Source: Candidatus Kaiserbacteria bacterium
GTDB taxonomy: Bacteria; Patescibacteriota; Minisyncoccia; Phycocordibacterales; UBA918
Length of the DNA: 22,029 bases
Direction of reading: 5' to 3'
Assembly (NCBI GenBank): GCA_003245875.1
Contig: QKBW01000071.1
Location: 1-22,029 of the forward strand
Of this stretch, positions 1 through 8,520 are shown piece by piece. Every line of letters starts with the position of its first letter. Within the stretch, counting starts at the first letter, position 1. The position numbers and the translations under genes were made by a program. A model generated the notes under the pieces. That model was not told the origin of the DNA. It searched no databases and saw only the letters and a list, made by a program, of their open reading frames with translations.

Positions 1-753
1 GCTGCTGGCGGAACACATTTTATATGGCTCGATGCTGATGAAATATTTAGTGCAAACTTCATCAAAAATTCCAATACTACTATTACATCGTTACAGCCGG
101 GAGAAGGTTTATCAATGCGATGGGTTCACTTATGGAAAAACGAAAAACACTACTTGGACGACACAAAGTCTCCTTATGGAAAACTCTGGAAATGTTTTAT
201 CGTATGTGATAGTCCAAAAATGGGCTTTAAGGATCACGCTCTTTCGGAATCACGAACACAAGAAATAGTACAGAAAATAATAAAGGTGAACGAGGAAGAT
301 GGTGTTGTGTTACATTTTCAATTTCTTAACGGCAAAGCCATGTTCTATAAACACGCTTGGTACCGATGCCAAGAGTTACTTGAGGGGAAAAGAAGTGCTC
401 GTAGAATAAACGCGACATATGTACTTGATTACGACTTTACAAATAAATTTAAAACGCAACACCTGCCGAACAGCTGGACTGAAGGGTTAGTGATACTTAC
501 AAAAGAAAACAAGAATGCTTGGCACAGAAACGCCATACTTAAAGATTTTAATAAATACGGAATTGAAAAATTTGAACCGTTAGACATATGGCGTTATTTA
601 CCAGAACTCACTGATATATTTAGAACAAAAACAGGGAGAATGCCACAACCCACCTTATTTCCAAAATGGCTTTTAGTGCTTAACCGCCTTAAGAACGTGA
701 TTCTTAATCGATTGAAAAAATTGCACAAACGATTGGTGTCCGTTTTGAGATAG
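1..753 (+). CDS. Glycosyltransferase family 2-like protein, 5' end cut by the window
   Basis: The frame is open from base 1 to the stop at 753 (250 residues visible), so the gene begins upstream of the window; the first internal ATG is at 115. The motif WLDADEIF at about residues 9-16 is a DxD-type metal/nucleotide-sugar site as found in GT2 (GT-A fold) transferases, and the preceding small-residue run fits the family. After it come many aromatic and basic residues and a basic C-terminus rich in Leu-Lys, possibly membrane-associating. The role, sugar transfer at the inner membrane for a surface glycan, follows from family and context; donor and acceptor cannot be read. Its 3' end overlaps the convergent methyltransferase gene by 50 bases. 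The region is AT-rich (one sampled 60-base line is 25% GC), unlike genes further right. It may be the C-terminal part of a longer enzyme. Confidence 0.75.
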   Translation, partial: AAGGTHFIWLDADEIFSANFIKNSNTTITSLQPGEGLSMRWVHLWKNEKHYLDDTKSPYGKLWKCFIVCDSPKMGFKDHALSESRTQEIVQKIIKVNEEDGVVLHFQFLNGKAMFYKHAWYRCQELLEGKRSARRINATYVLDYDFTNKFKTQHLPNSWTEGLVILTKENKNAWHRNAILKDFNKYGIEKFEPLDIWRYLPELTDIFRTKTGRMPQPTLFPKWLLVLNRLKNVILNRLKKLHKRLVSVLR

Positions 754-1702
754 ACTTTTTTCTTAAACGTTTTCGTATATATGCAAAAATATAACGCGCT
801 TTGAGTAAGTAGTCTGGAGTAACTGATACTTTTCCATGCATAGATACATCACCATTTTTTAATAAACGTGGCAATGTTGATCGCAAACTTTCTATCGAAG
901 ATGAAAACTGCGTTACCGAAAATTTTTTTGTATAACAAGTTAAGTCAACGAAGCTGTAATTAAGATGTAACTGTTTGGCCATAAACCGCAAACTCTCTTC
1001 AGCAAAAAACCAAAGATGTACTGGTGGGGCGTCACTCTGCCAAAGTGAGACATCTGCGGGAGCAGAAGACTTATTGGGAGTAGTCACAAGTAACTTACCA
1101 TTACTAGACAATAAACCAGATGCCTCCTGAATTAGCGTCACAGGATCTGTAACATGTTCAATTACGTCCATCAATAAAATATAATCGTACCGTTTACCAG
1201 TGTTCTTTATATCGGCAATTGACGCCGTACTAAAATAGTCACCATATATTTTTTTTGCATGGGCGACAGCAACACTTGAGATATCAATCCCTTCCGCTTT
1301 ATATCCTGCATTTCGCAAAACATATGTTGTATATCCAAGACCAGACCCAATTTCCAAAATAGTTATTTCTCCAGTCGATCTTGCATCCTTAACAATTTCA
1401 GAAAGCACCGCCCAGTATGAAGGTTCGGTATTCTGCAAAAAAAGCAACGGGTTGGAAAAATGCTTAGTTAGTTTTCCATACCGATAATATCGCTCGTAAC
1501 CAATTAAGACATCGGCATGATTGTATATTGATTCATATATTTCAGAATTAGTTGTAAGCGGGAAAACAAACGACACCTGGCATTGCAAACACTCAAAAAT
1601 ATCAAAACTCTGCCCTTCTTTGTAGCCAGGAAATTGTTTATACCTACATATAACTTCTCCGTTACATAAAGGACATGTCGTTGGAACTGGTAGATTGTGC
1701 AT
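704..1702 (-). CDS. Class I SAM-dependent methyltransferase with N-terminal zinc ribbon
   Basis: 332 residues. The N-terminus carries CPLC (C10, C13) and CLQC (C38, C41), a four-cysteine zinc ribbon that often precedes glycan-locus methyltransferases. The SAM site follows as ILEIGSGLGYTT (about 115-126) with the acidic EGID strand end near 137-140, and LLMDVIEHV is the usual motif of Methyltransf_11/23-type enzymes. It probably methylates a sugar or sugar nucleotide; the substrate is unknown. It is the only minus-strand gene in the glycan locus and diverges from the GT4 gene at 1741 across 38 bases. The minus-strand start at 1702 lies 7 nt after a perfect TATAAT (1715-1710), so its mRNA should have almost no leader. 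No Shine-Dalgarno is present. Confidence 0.85.
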   Translation of the reverse strand: MHNLPVPTTCPLCNGEVICRYKQFPGYKEGQSFDIFECLQCQVSFVFPLTTNSEIYESIYNHADVLIGYERYYRYGKLTKHFSNPLLFLQNTEPSYWAVLSEIVKDARSTGEITILEIGSGLGYTTYVLRNAGYKAEGIDISSVAVAHAKKIYGDYFSTASIADIKNTGKRYDYILLMDVIEHVTDPVTLIQEASGLLSSNGKLLVTTPNKSSAPADVSLWQSDAPPVHLWFFAEESLRFMAKQLHLNYSFVDLTCYTKKFSVTQFSSSIESLRSTLPRLLKNGDVSMHGKVSVTPDYLLKARYIFAYIRKRLRKKSISKRTPIVCAIFSID

Positions 1703-1709
1703 GAGTGTT

Positions 1710-1715
1710 ATTATA
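1710..1715 (-). promoter_or_regulatory. -10 element TATAAT for the zinc-ribbon methyltransferase
   Basis: The minus strand reads TATAAT, then 7 nt, then the ATG ending at 1702. With a normal 7-nt distance from the -10 to the first transcribed base, transcription starts at about 1703, giving a leader of about one base. No clear -35 is visible. Confidence 0.65.
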
Positions 1716-1722
1716 TCGAAAG

Positions 1723-1731
1723 TGATACAAT
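1723..1731 (+). promoter_or_regulatory. Extended -10 TGATACAAT for the GT4 gene
   Basis: TG-A-TACAAT is an extended -10. The ATG at 1741 begins 9 nt after it, predicting a leader of about 3 nt. It is back-to-back with the minus-strand TATAAT at 1710-1715, so this 38-base gap is a compact divergent promoter. Confidence 0.65.
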
Positions 1732-1740
1732 CATCAAAAT

Positions 1741-2988
1741 ATGAGAAGGATTGTCAAAAAGCTAGTTTTGAGGGCTCCGCTAACATTGAGAAAAAATGTT
1801 GTTTTACTGCGCGAACGCTACTGGCAACTCAGAATGAAAAAATGGGAGAGAAAGAATTACCCAGACCTTCCAGAAATAAAACATAAGCGTGGCCCGGTCA
1901 AAAATATTCTTATATACCAAATAACAGGAATGACCCATGGCGGCACTGAGAAAAATCTCCAATTGATCGCAAACGGTCTGGTTAATTCGTATAATGTATT
2001 TTTCATGTATGGTGAAACTGGTGCAGAAAGTAACCGGGTCGAAAGTTTTGATCCAAAAGTGGAGCTCATACCCTTCTCATACAAAAGCAATGATGTTGCT
2101 GTGCCACACCGTTTGTCTGGGATGAAACCCCATATTAAAGAGATTACTTCTCAGTATGACATTGACCTCATAATTACGGCTACACCTGGTTACGCACATT
2201 ACCCGTGGAATATTATCACTGAAGTGCCACTTGTTATTTCAAACGTTTTTGGCGCTCCAACACTACAGAAAAATATTGTTTCGGTGATCTATAACTCAGA
2301 GACAACCAAAAAACATGCCGAGGAATGGATTGGACCTGACCCTCGTGGTGAAGTCATGTATGCTCCACTGTTTAACCTGCCTCCAGAAAATACACACGAG
2401 CTCGGACAACAATTGCGTTCACAGTTAGGAATCAAAGCTACCGATTTTATGTTTGGGCGTATCGGACGTGACGACAATGCAATCTTCGACCCGGTTGGCA
2501 TCAGAGCTTGGCAACAAATCGCAGAAAACAATCCCGATGCTCACTACATCATCATGTCGCCACCACCAGCATTGGTTGAGATCGTTACAAAAGAGAACAT
2601 CCCGCGAGTGCACTTCCTACCACCAAGCAGCAAAGAAAAAGACGTGTGGGCATTTCATGGTGCACTCAATTGTTTCGCTCATTTTAGATTTGATGGTGAG
2701 ACTAGTGGGGTTGCGATTGCAGAGTCGCTCACTATTGGCAACCCTGTCATTTCCCACCGTTCTCATCTTTGGAACGCTCACTTGGAATATCTCTCCCCTT
2801 CTTGCTCTCGCATCGCAGACAAAGATGATACTGCATCGTATGCTGATTACATGCAAGAGTTTATTGATCTGTATAGAAACGAGCCAGCTACTTGGCAATC
2901 GCTTTGTGTATCTGCCAAAGAAACGGCGCAGCGATTTGATCCAGAAAAATACAAAGCGTTTATGGTCGATCTCGTGAGAAAGTTATAA
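1741..2988 (+). CDS. Glycosyltransferase family 4-like protein
   Basis: 415 residues, GT-B type. The N-terminal domain begins after a basic stretch (residues 1-50) with ILIYQITGMTHGGTEKN; the GGTE at 67-70 is the glycine loop typical of GT4 N-domains. The C-terminal donor-binding domain has FGRIGRDD and FDGETSGVAIAESL, giving the ExxxxxxxE pair (E320, E328) of GT4 retaining enzymes. It acts in the cytoplasm or at the inner membrane on a lipid-linked glycan; the sugar cannot be predicted. GC content rises inside the gene: the 5' half is about 38% in a sampled line and the 3' part about 53%. That may mark a recombination edge of the cassette. Start chosen at 1741 because of the extended -10 just upstream. 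Confidence 0.85.
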   Translation: MRRIVKKLVLRAPLTLRKNVVLLRERYWQLRMKKWERKNYPDLPEIKHKRGPVKNILIYQITGMTHGGTEKNLQLIANGLVNSYNVFFMYGETGAESNRVESFDPKVELIPFSYKSNDVAVPHRLSGMKPHIKEITSQYDIDLIITATPGYAHYPWNIITEVPLVISNVFGAPTLQKNIVSVIYNSETTKKHAEEWIGPDPRGEVMYAPLFNLPPENTHELGQQLRSQLGIKATDFMFGRIGRDDNAIFDPVGIRAWQQIAENNPDAHYIIMSPPPALVEIVTKENIPRVHFLPPSSKEKDVWAFHGALNCFAHFRFDGETSGVAIAESLTIGNPVISHRSHLWNAHLEYLSPSCSRIADKDDTASYADYMQEFIDLYRNEPATWQSLCVSAKETAQRFDPEKYKAFMVDLVRKL

Positions 2989-2997
2989 TGCTATACT
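2989..2997 (+). promoter_or_regulatory. Extended -10 TGCTATACT for the FkbM gene
   Basis: TG-C-TATACT overlaps the end of the upstream gene (stop at 2986-2988). The ATG at 3006 follows 8 nt later, predicting a leader of about 2 nt. The same nine bases occur before the genes starting at 10350 (minus) and 16869 (plus). Confidence 0.6.
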
Positions 2998-3005
2998 ATC
3001 CAACA

Positions 3006-3917
3006 ATGAAACAAAAAGTGCTACAAATGGTCATGGGCTTTGCCTCAGCTATAACCGGGAAATACTTCTTATATATAACCAGAAACGAACATAATGCACC
3101 GGGAAAAACAGCTGTACAAGACACACTTGGTGTCTGGCATGTAGGAGATGTATACGACATTAGTGACGTTGCTTACGGGGTGAGCCAAAATGGAGTGGTT
3201 GAATCAAACGAAACCCAACTAGTCTGTGCTATTTTAGAAAACCTCACAAAGGACGGCCACATTACATTCTATGATATCGGTGCAAACATCGGATACTATG
3301 GGTTAATCGCTGGCACGCGTTATACCGCTACCGTCCACTCGTATGAACCAACCCCAGAATATATAACAACCATAAAAACCGCCGCGTACTTAAACCATAT
3401 CGAAAACAGACTCACTACCCATGAAGTAGCCCTGAGTGACACCGTCACCGAAGCCACATTGCACAAAAGTGGTAGCGGGTCATCACTCGAAAGTGACTTT
3501 AATGCTGATCAGGAACTACCAACCACAACCGTACAGACAACCACTCTCGATACCGAGATCGCAAAAGGTGTACCAACACCAGACTTCATGATGATCGATG
3601 TTGAAGGGCATGAGCTCGCCGTACTTGCGGGCGGCAAAGAAATGATTCAAAAGGATCATCCGATCATTTTTATGGAGCTCTGCACCACCCTCCGCGCTAT
3701 CGGTCGGCAATACGTTAATCCGTATTATACAGATACAATTGACCTACTCGAACGCTTGGGGTATCAGGTTTTCTTACTTAAAGATAGCCGTGCCTTAGAA
3801 CAATGGGACAAGACAAAGACTGTTGATTACACCGCGATGTTCTTATGCCTTTCCCCGACACAGCACCAAACCTTACTTGCAGAGGTTATACAAAAGCAAT
3901 ACACAGTTGTATCGTAA
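3006..3917 (+). CDS. FkbM-family methyltransferase
   Basis: 303 residues from the ATG at 3006. The SAM-binding motif FYDIGANIGYYG (about 88-99) and the IDVEGHE motif (197-203) are the hallmarks of FkbM methyltransferases, which O-methylate sugars or polyketides; here a sugar of the neighbouring glycan is likely. An in-frame ATG at 2988 overlaps the previous stop (TAATG) and would add MLYYPT. I prefer 3006 because those six codons coincide with a TGCTATACT -10 box and the start would match the -10-to-ATG spacing of other genes here. Re-initiation at 2988 from an upstream transcript stays possible. Positions 1-35 contain a hydrophobic stretch that may be an N-terminal membrane contact. Confidence 0.85.
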   Translation: MKQKVLQMVMGFASAITGKYFLYITRNEHNAPGKTAVQDTLGVWHVGDVYDISDVAYGVSQNGVVESNETQLVCAILENLTKDGHITFYDIGANIGYYGLIAGTRYTATVHSYEPTPEYITTIKTAAYLNHIENRLTTHEVALSDTVTEATLHKSGSGSSLESDFNADQELPTTTVQTTTLDTEIAKGVPTPDFMMIDVEGHELAVLAGGKEMIQKDHPIIFMELCTTLRAIGRQYVNPYYTDTIDLLERLGYQVFLLKDSRALEQWDKTKTVDYTAMFLCLSPTQHQTLLAEVIQKQYTVVS

Positions 3918-3940
3918 GTTGATACATAACGCTCGTTAGC

Positions 3941-4852
3941 ATGATCATATACACCCATAGTAACTCACCGGCGACAAAGGAGTTTTGGAAGTTTCTGGCT
4001 CGTGCAATCGTGCGTAAATACTCAGGGCCGCAGGCAGTACGCGACAGCCTCAAACGTGGACTGACCGAACTTGGAGTGTCATATCGTTGCGACCCTCTTT
4101 TTGTAATAGACGATACGGTCGTTGTTTTGTCCGGTGTTGCAGTGCTTCGCACTATGATCAAAAAGAAGCGAGCAGGAAAAATAAAAAAGTTACTCGCAGG
4201 ACCAAACATCGTCTCAACACCAAACGAATACGACGCCATACTCGCAGACGCGGCAATAGATACAATATTAGTGCCAAGCCAATGGGTAGCTGATCTGTAT
4301 CATTCACGGATGCCCGCACTCTCAAAAAAAGTTCGCGTATGGCCAGCCGGTGTTTCCCCGACGGAACGCAAAAGTTCTCGCGTCGGATCGGTAATTGTCT
4401 ACTGCAAAATGCCGGGCGAGATGTGCCAAAAAGTACAAGAAGTAATCGCCCAAAAATACCACGTCACTCTTTTTACCTACAATTCTTTTACCCACCAAGA
4501 ATATCTCGATGCACTTTTGAGTGCGCCGGCGGTTGTATATCTTTCTCCGTCCGAGAGCCAAGGCCTAGCGTTGCAAGAGGCCTGGATGCATGATGTACCT
4601 ACTCTTGTCTACCAAACCAAAAGTGTCACAACACCGCTCTTCTCTTGGAGTGATGAAATGATCAATGCTCCCTACCTCATACCAGAGTATGGTGCTTTCT
4701 TTCAAAATCCAGACGAGCTACCAAATCTGCTTGAATCCGCACAACATCTGCACCCCCATGAGCGTTGCCAACAAGAATTAAGCGACAACGCAACAACCAA
4801 AAACTTGATACAACTGCTGCAAGAACCAACTGTACCCACCGCCACTATCTGA
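3941..4852 (+). CDS. GT4-like glycosyltransferase
   Basis: 303 residues. Short for GT4 (usually 350-400), with an abbreviated N-domain. Recognisable parts are the central SQWVADLY helix and the donor-site block SPSESQGLALQEAWMHDVPTLV, with the ExxxxxxxE pair at E205 and E213. The function is transfer of an unidentified sugar in the surface-glycan pathway, inferred from family and neighbours. It lies 23 bases after the FkbM gene. A weak TGATACATA 12 nt upstream may be a promoter, but it matches the -10 consensus worse than its neighbours do. No Shine-Dalgarno is present. Confidence 0.75.
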   Translation: MIIYTHSNSPATKEFWKFLARAIVRKYSGPQAVRDSLKRGLTELGVSYRCDPLFVIDDTVVVLSGVAVLRTMIKKKRAGKIKKLLAGPNIVSTPNEYDAILADAAIDTILVPSQWVADLYHSRMPALSKKVRVWPAGVSPTERKSSRVGSVIVYCKMPGEMCQKVQEVIAQKYHVTLFTYNSFTHQEYLDALLSAPAVVYLSPSESQGLALQEAWMHDVPTLVYQTKSVTTPLFSWSDEMINAPYLIPEYGAFFQNPDELPNLLESAQHLHPHERCQQELSDNATTKNLIQLLQEPTVPTATI

Positions 4853-4858
4853 TACACT
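4850..4858 (+). promoter_or_regulatory. Extended -10 TGATACACT for the DUF268-like gene
   Basis: TG-A-TACACT is followed by 6 nt and then the ATG at 4865. The expected transcription start coincides with the A of the ATG, a strictly leaderless arrangement. The box overlaps the stop codon of the preceding gene. Confidence 0.6.
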
Positions 4859-4864
4859 ACAACC

Positions 4865-5611
4865 ATGATCTCGATCGCTAAAAAAATATACTGGACCGGA
4901 AAGAACGTCTTGTTGTTTCCTTTTTTACTTGTTGATCTCATTGCCTTCAAGCGACACGATGCCACACATCGTTTTTCTCTTCGTTTGAAGAATATCTACC
5001 CGCAGATCTTTGATAAAACAACGCTCACCGGGTTTGACCGACACTACGTCTACCACACTAGTTGGGCGGTACGAAAAGTACGTGATATTAACCCGTCGGT
5101 ACATGTCGACATTGCTTCCAGTCTCTACTTCCCTGGCCTGCTTTCTGCTTTTATCCCAGTTGAGTTCTATGATTACCGTCCTGCTCCATTGCATCTTTCG
5201 GGATTGACCACCGCACATGCCGACTTAACAGATCTCCACTTTGCCGACAACAGTATTGCATCACTCTCGTGTATGCACACCATCGAGCACATTGGCCTTG
5301 GTCGCTATGGTGACCCGATCGACCCGGACGGTGATGTAAAAGCTTGTGCTGAATTGGCTCGTGTCTTGCAACCGGGCGGTTCGTTGATATTTGTGACTCC
5401 GGTAGGAAAAGAAGCAATGATCCAATTTAATGCCCACCGTATCTACACCTACGATCTCGTTACCACACTCTTCCCTACCCTTCGGCTAAAAGAATTCTCG
5501 TACGTTCCTGAGTTTGGCCCAGACGGCATACATGAACACGCCGACCCCGCAGAACTTAATACAGAACGCTATGCGTGCGGTCTCTTTGTGTTCCAAAAAC
5601 CAACAACATGA
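4865..5611 (+). CDS. DUF268-like SAM methyltransferase-related protein
   Basis: 248 residues. The stretch VDIASSLYFPGLLSAFIPVEFYDYRP and the later CMHTIEHIGLGRYGDPIDPDGD resemble the DUF268/Methyltransf_11-like proteins found in O-antigen and capsule loci. ELARVLQPGGSLIFVTPVG is the post-SAM motif (LkPGG) of class I methyltransferases. The usual GxGxG motif I is replaced by VDIASS, so SAM binding is unusual or weak. The N-terminus has a short hydrophobic segment (about 15-28). Its last bases overlap the next gene as ATGA (5608-5611), so the two are translationally coupled. The substrate is unknown. Confidence 0.7.
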   Translation: MISIAKKIYWTGKNVLLFPFLLVDLIAFKRHDATHRFSLRLKNIYPQIFDKTTLTGFDRHYVYHTSWAVRKVRDINPSVHVDIASSLYFPGLLSAFIPVEFYDYRPAPLHLSGLTTAHADLTDLHFADNSIASLSCMHTIEHIGLGRYGDPIDPDGDVKACAELARVLQPGGSLIFVTPVGKEAMIQFNAHRIYTYDLVTTLFPTLRLKEFSYVPEFGPDGIHEHADPAELNTERYACGLFVFQKPTT

Positions 5612-6483
5612 TCATCGTTAATCTTAAAGGTGGGTTGGGAAATCAGATGTTTCAGTATGCGCTCGGAAAGCGTTTAGCATTACAAAACAGCAATGAACTC
5701 AAATTACATATTGAAGGTCTAGCCCGTGCCAACGAAATTGGTAACATCTATCGCCCATTTTCTTTGGAGAAATTCAATATAGAAAAAAACATCTGCACGG
5801 ATGAAGAAACTCGCAGGCTAAAATATCCCTACGGTATTTTTTCTAAAGGATGGCGGTACTTCAGCACCAAATTACTTCGTCGTGCCAATGTACTTTTTGA
5901 TCCCAACATACTCACCTGGCGGGGTGATATTTTTCTCGATGGATATTGGCAATCACCAAAATATTTTGCAGATATTCGCGATACACTTTGCCAAGAATTT
6001 ACCCTCAAAGAAGAATCAGAAACGGTACAACAATATCGCCAGCGTATACGTGAGACTGATTCAGTGGCGATCCACGTACGCCGAGGCGATTATGTATCTA
6101 GCCCTACCGTACTGAGACGGTTTGGTGTCTGTTCCCTGCCTTATTATCAAAACGCCATACAGTACGTACTTACGAACGTAAGTACGTCCGTAAGTACACC
6201 ACATTTTTTTATTTTTTCAGATGATATTGACTGGGTCAAAGCAAACCTAAATATCAGCGATACAGCCGTGTTTATCAGTAGTCCTGAACTTTCTGATGCG
6301 GATGAACTGTATTTGATGAGTCAAGCAAAACACAACATAATCGCCAACAGTTCGTTCAGCTGGTGGGCGGCGTGGCTCAACCAAAATCCTGCTAAAATAG
6401 TGGTAGCACCAACCCCATGGTTTGACCGTGCGAAATATGATGCTTCACTCATTCCCTCAACATGGATAACACTACAGAAATAA
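5608..6483 (+). CDS. GT11 alpha-1,2-fucosyltransferase-like protein
   Basis: 291 residues from the ATG in the ATGA overlap at 5608; an upstream in-frame start would lie inside the previous gene. Family marks are GGLGNQMFQYALG (8-20), the HxRRGDY nucleotide-sugar site (H156, R158, R159, D161) and NSSFSWWAAWL (from 247), all characteristic of GT11 fucosyltransferases using GDP-fucose. The exact acceptor and linkage cannot be read from sequence. Near residues 188-196 the protein has an unusual VSTSVST stretch encoded by a palindromic repeat (6164-6197), apparently a small insertion relative to the usual spacing before FFIFSDDIDW. Its end overlaps the GT2 gene by 22 bases, indicating one operon. 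Confidence 0.88.
   Translation: MIIVNLKGGLGNQMFQYALGKRLALQNSNELKLHIEGLARANEIGNIYRPFSLEKFNIEKNICTDEETRRLKYPYGIFSKGWRYFSTKLLRRANVLFDPNILTWRGDIFLDGYWQSPKYFADIRDTLCQEFTLKEESETVQQYRQRIRETDSVAIHVRRGDYVSSPTVLRRFGVCSLPYYQNAIQYVLTNVSTSVSTPHFFIFSDDIDWVKANLNISDTAVFISSPELSDADELYLMSQAKHNIIANSSFSWWAAWLNQNPAKIVVAPTPWFDRAKYDASLIPSTWITLQK
6164..6197. repeat. Perfect hairpin plus third repeat copy inside the GT11 gene
   Basis: ACGTACTTACG (6164-6174) and CGTAAGTACGT (6177-6187) are perfect 11-base inverted copies with an AA loop. CGTAAGTAC then recurs at 6189-6197. The reading frame stays open and encodes a Thr/Ser/Val-rich linker. It looks like a local palindromic duplication within coding DNA. Confidence 0.8.
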
Positions 6484-7223
6484 CCACGCCGCTCGTAAGC
6501 ATCTTAATGCTCACCTATAACCGCGCAACTTACCTAAAGGAAGCGATTGAAAGTGTACAGAAACAAACCTATCAAAATTGGGAACTTATAGTAATTGATG
6601 ACGGTTCAACCGATACTACCAGTACCATTGTGGCACAAAGTAACGAACCCCGTATCCGTTACATCCGGCACGAACAAAATGAAGGGCTTTTCGTACGTCG
6701 TGCTGAAAGTCTTTCCTACACGCATGGCACGTACACCGCCATTCTCGACAGTGACGACCTCTGGCATGCACCGGACAAATTATCAAAACAGGTGGACTTT
6801 ATGGAGCGACACCCTGATTGTGTGTTACTCGGCACCTTTGCGAATCTAATTGATGCCAATGGAACGCAACAAGGCTCTATACATTTTGCGACCGATGACC
6901 ATAGCATCAGACAAAAAATAGCCTTCCGTAACCAATTTATTCATTCCAGTGTCTTAATGCGTACCGCTCTGTTACAACAAACACAAGGGTATCAGCCAAC
7001 ACTAGCTGAAGACCTCGAGCTGTACCTACAACTTGGTCGTATTGGCACCTTCGCCAACCTGCCTGAAAACCTCACCTCACATCGAGTACATGCAGAGAGT
7101 GAGAATGACCATGGCCGAACCATACGAAAAGCAGTGCTTGAGATCATACAAAAACATACTGAATACCCACATGCGCACGCAGCACTTATGGTGCATCGCC
7201 TCCGTTTATTGCTCGGTATTTAA
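6462..7223 (+). CDS. Glycosyltransferase family 2
   Basis: 253 residues. The N-terminal GT-A fold is clear: VSILMLTYNRATYLKEAI (12-29), VIDDGSTD (44-51) and the DxD-type LDSDDLW (95-101). The later AEDLELYLQLGRIG contains the acidic-pair ED, the usual position of the catalytic base in inverting GT2 enzymes. It likely adds a sugar to the glycan made by this locus. It overlaps the GT11 gene by 22 bases and is the last gene of the plus-strand glycan operon. Its 3' end overlaps the convergent LTD gene by 4 bases, leaving no room for a dedicated terminator. Confidence 0.88.
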   Translation: MDNTTEITTPLVSILMLTYNRATYLKEAIESVQKQTYQNWELIVIDDGSTDTTSTIVAQSNEPRIRYIRHEQNEGLFVRRAESLSYTHGTYTAILDSDDLWHAPDKLSKQVDFMERHPDCVLLGTFANLIDANGTQQGSIHFATDDHSIRQKIAFRNQFIHSSVLMRTALLQQTQGYQPTLAEDLELYLQLGRIGTFANLPENLTSHRVHAESENDHGRTIRKAVLEIIQKHTEYPHAHAALMVHRLRLLLGI

Positions 7224-8518
7224 AGACCAAAAGAGAGTGCCCCCAGCACACCGACAACGACAGTGCCGATGAGACCAAGGTATGAGAGTGGTCGAGCAGG
7301 CGTATTCGAAGCTGCTGGCACGATTGGCGATTCATCAGCCATCACAACTTGTTCTTCATTAATTTCAGCATTGATGGGAGGTGGCACAATAGGGACTGAA
7401 GACCTGACCATCACCGGTGCCGAAACAGGTGCCAAGGCTTGAGCAGGGTTTGTTAGCGGAGCCTGGGGCCCAGCGATTGCCACCGTCTTTCCAAACTGAT
7501 CGGTCAACATTGCCAGCTTTGTCGCTGTACCAACTTTTTCGATCGGCAGTATCAGAGTGCCCCCACTCGTCAACCAAGAGTGCGCTGGCAAAGTAAATGG
7601 TTTTTCACCCCGCACCACGTACCCACCCACTTCAACATCATAGTTAGCTAAATTTTGCACCCGAATTGTTGTGCTGCCAACAGCTAAAGACAAAGGCACC
7701 GCCTTTACTTCAACCATGAATTTATCAATCGCTCGATAGTTTTTGTAAATACTTTCCACTACAACCATGTAATAGCCCGGATAGTGGTACACATGCGATA
7801 CGCTTGGCATTTCACTCGTTGTAATCTCCCCGTCCCCAAAGTTCCAATGATGTTGTAATGACCGCAGTACAGTAGCTGATAAACCACTCGCCACCACATC
7901 AAAACCAGCCGGCACGCCGACATACACCACTTCCGCCCCCGTTATCTGCGTCGCCAAAACCGGAAGCGCACCTGTTGTTTGTGAGGTGATACGTACCGGG
8001 GCAAACCTGGCAGAACCATCATTACCCACCTGGTTATCAGCCTCGGTCAGCGCCGGTCCACTGCCCGGGGTTGCGCCCATCGTGACCCAACCATCATTGG
8101 TACGTTGTGCGGTTTCTTTAGTTGTATTATCTCCCCCAACAGACGACCAATCTTCACCGCCAACAACCGTATCAATTACCCCACCATTAGCATCGCGCAA
8201 AGTAAGTGTCGCACCACTATTGGAGAGCGTACCGCTATAGATCAAGAAAGCGGTTCCTGGAGCAGAATTGTCGTCAGCTCGTTCTAAAACCACGTGCGAG
8301 CCGGCAGCTATGGTACCAGACAGCGGTATGTCCAATTTATTTCCATCACTCAAGGACCAGCCGTCTACCGACATACTTGATCCGCTGTTATATAGCTCGA
8401 TCCATTCATCGTAAGATGAAACCGAGGTCCCCATCCAGGCTATTTCTGATATATATACTTTGGCACTAACAAAATAGGGAAAGCAGAACAGAATAATGAT
8501 GGATAAAACCTTCCACAT
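7220..8518 (-). CDS. Secreted surface protein with lamin-tail (LTD) and PKD-like domains
   Basis: 432 residues. A signal peptide (about 1-19, ending FVSA) is followed by an LTD domain (about 20-125): VYISEIAWMGT, YDEWIELYNSGS, DGWSLSD and the later LTLRDANGGVID are its standard strand motifs. A PKD-like domain lies near 215-275, with HHWNFGDGE and HVYHYPGYYMVVV. The C-terminus has a hydrophobic helix (about 412-432, SYLGLIGTVVVGVLGALSFGL) that would anchor the protein in the membrane with the domains outside. LTD proteins are common in Patescibacteria; their role is thought to be adhesion or cell-surface structure, but this is not established. It starts 2 bases after the stop of the upstream ATPase gene, so they are co-transcribed. 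No Shine-Dalgarno is present. Confidence 0.85.
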   Translation of the reverse strand: MWKVLSIIILFCFPYFVSAKVYISEIAWMGTSVSSYDEWIELYNSGSSMSVDGWSLSDGNKLDIPLSGTIAAGSHVVLERADDNSAPGTAFLIYSGTLSNSGATLTLRDANGGVIDTVVGGEDWSSVGGDNTTKETAQRTNDGWVTMGATPGSGPALTEADNQVGNDGSARFAPVRITSQTTGALPVLATQITGAEVVYVGVPAGFDVVASGLSATVLRSLQHHWNFGDGEITTSEMPSVSHVYHYPGYYMVVVESIYKNYRAIDKFMVEVKAVPLSLAVGSTTIRVQNLANYDVEVGGYVVRGEKPFTLPAHSWLTSGGTLILPIEKVGTATKLAMLTDQFGKTVAIAGPQAPLTNPAQALAPVSAPVMVRSSVPIVPPPINAEINEEQVVMADESPIVPAASNTPARPLSYLGLIGTVVVGVLGALSFGL

Positions 8519-8520
8519 AG

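Noticed and set aside
2988..3005. Upstream ATG (TAATG) as start of the FkbM methyltransferase
   Set aside because: The added codons coincide with a TGCTATACT -10 box, and the ATG at 3006 fits the spacing seen in other genes; coupling from 2988 cannot be fully excluded.
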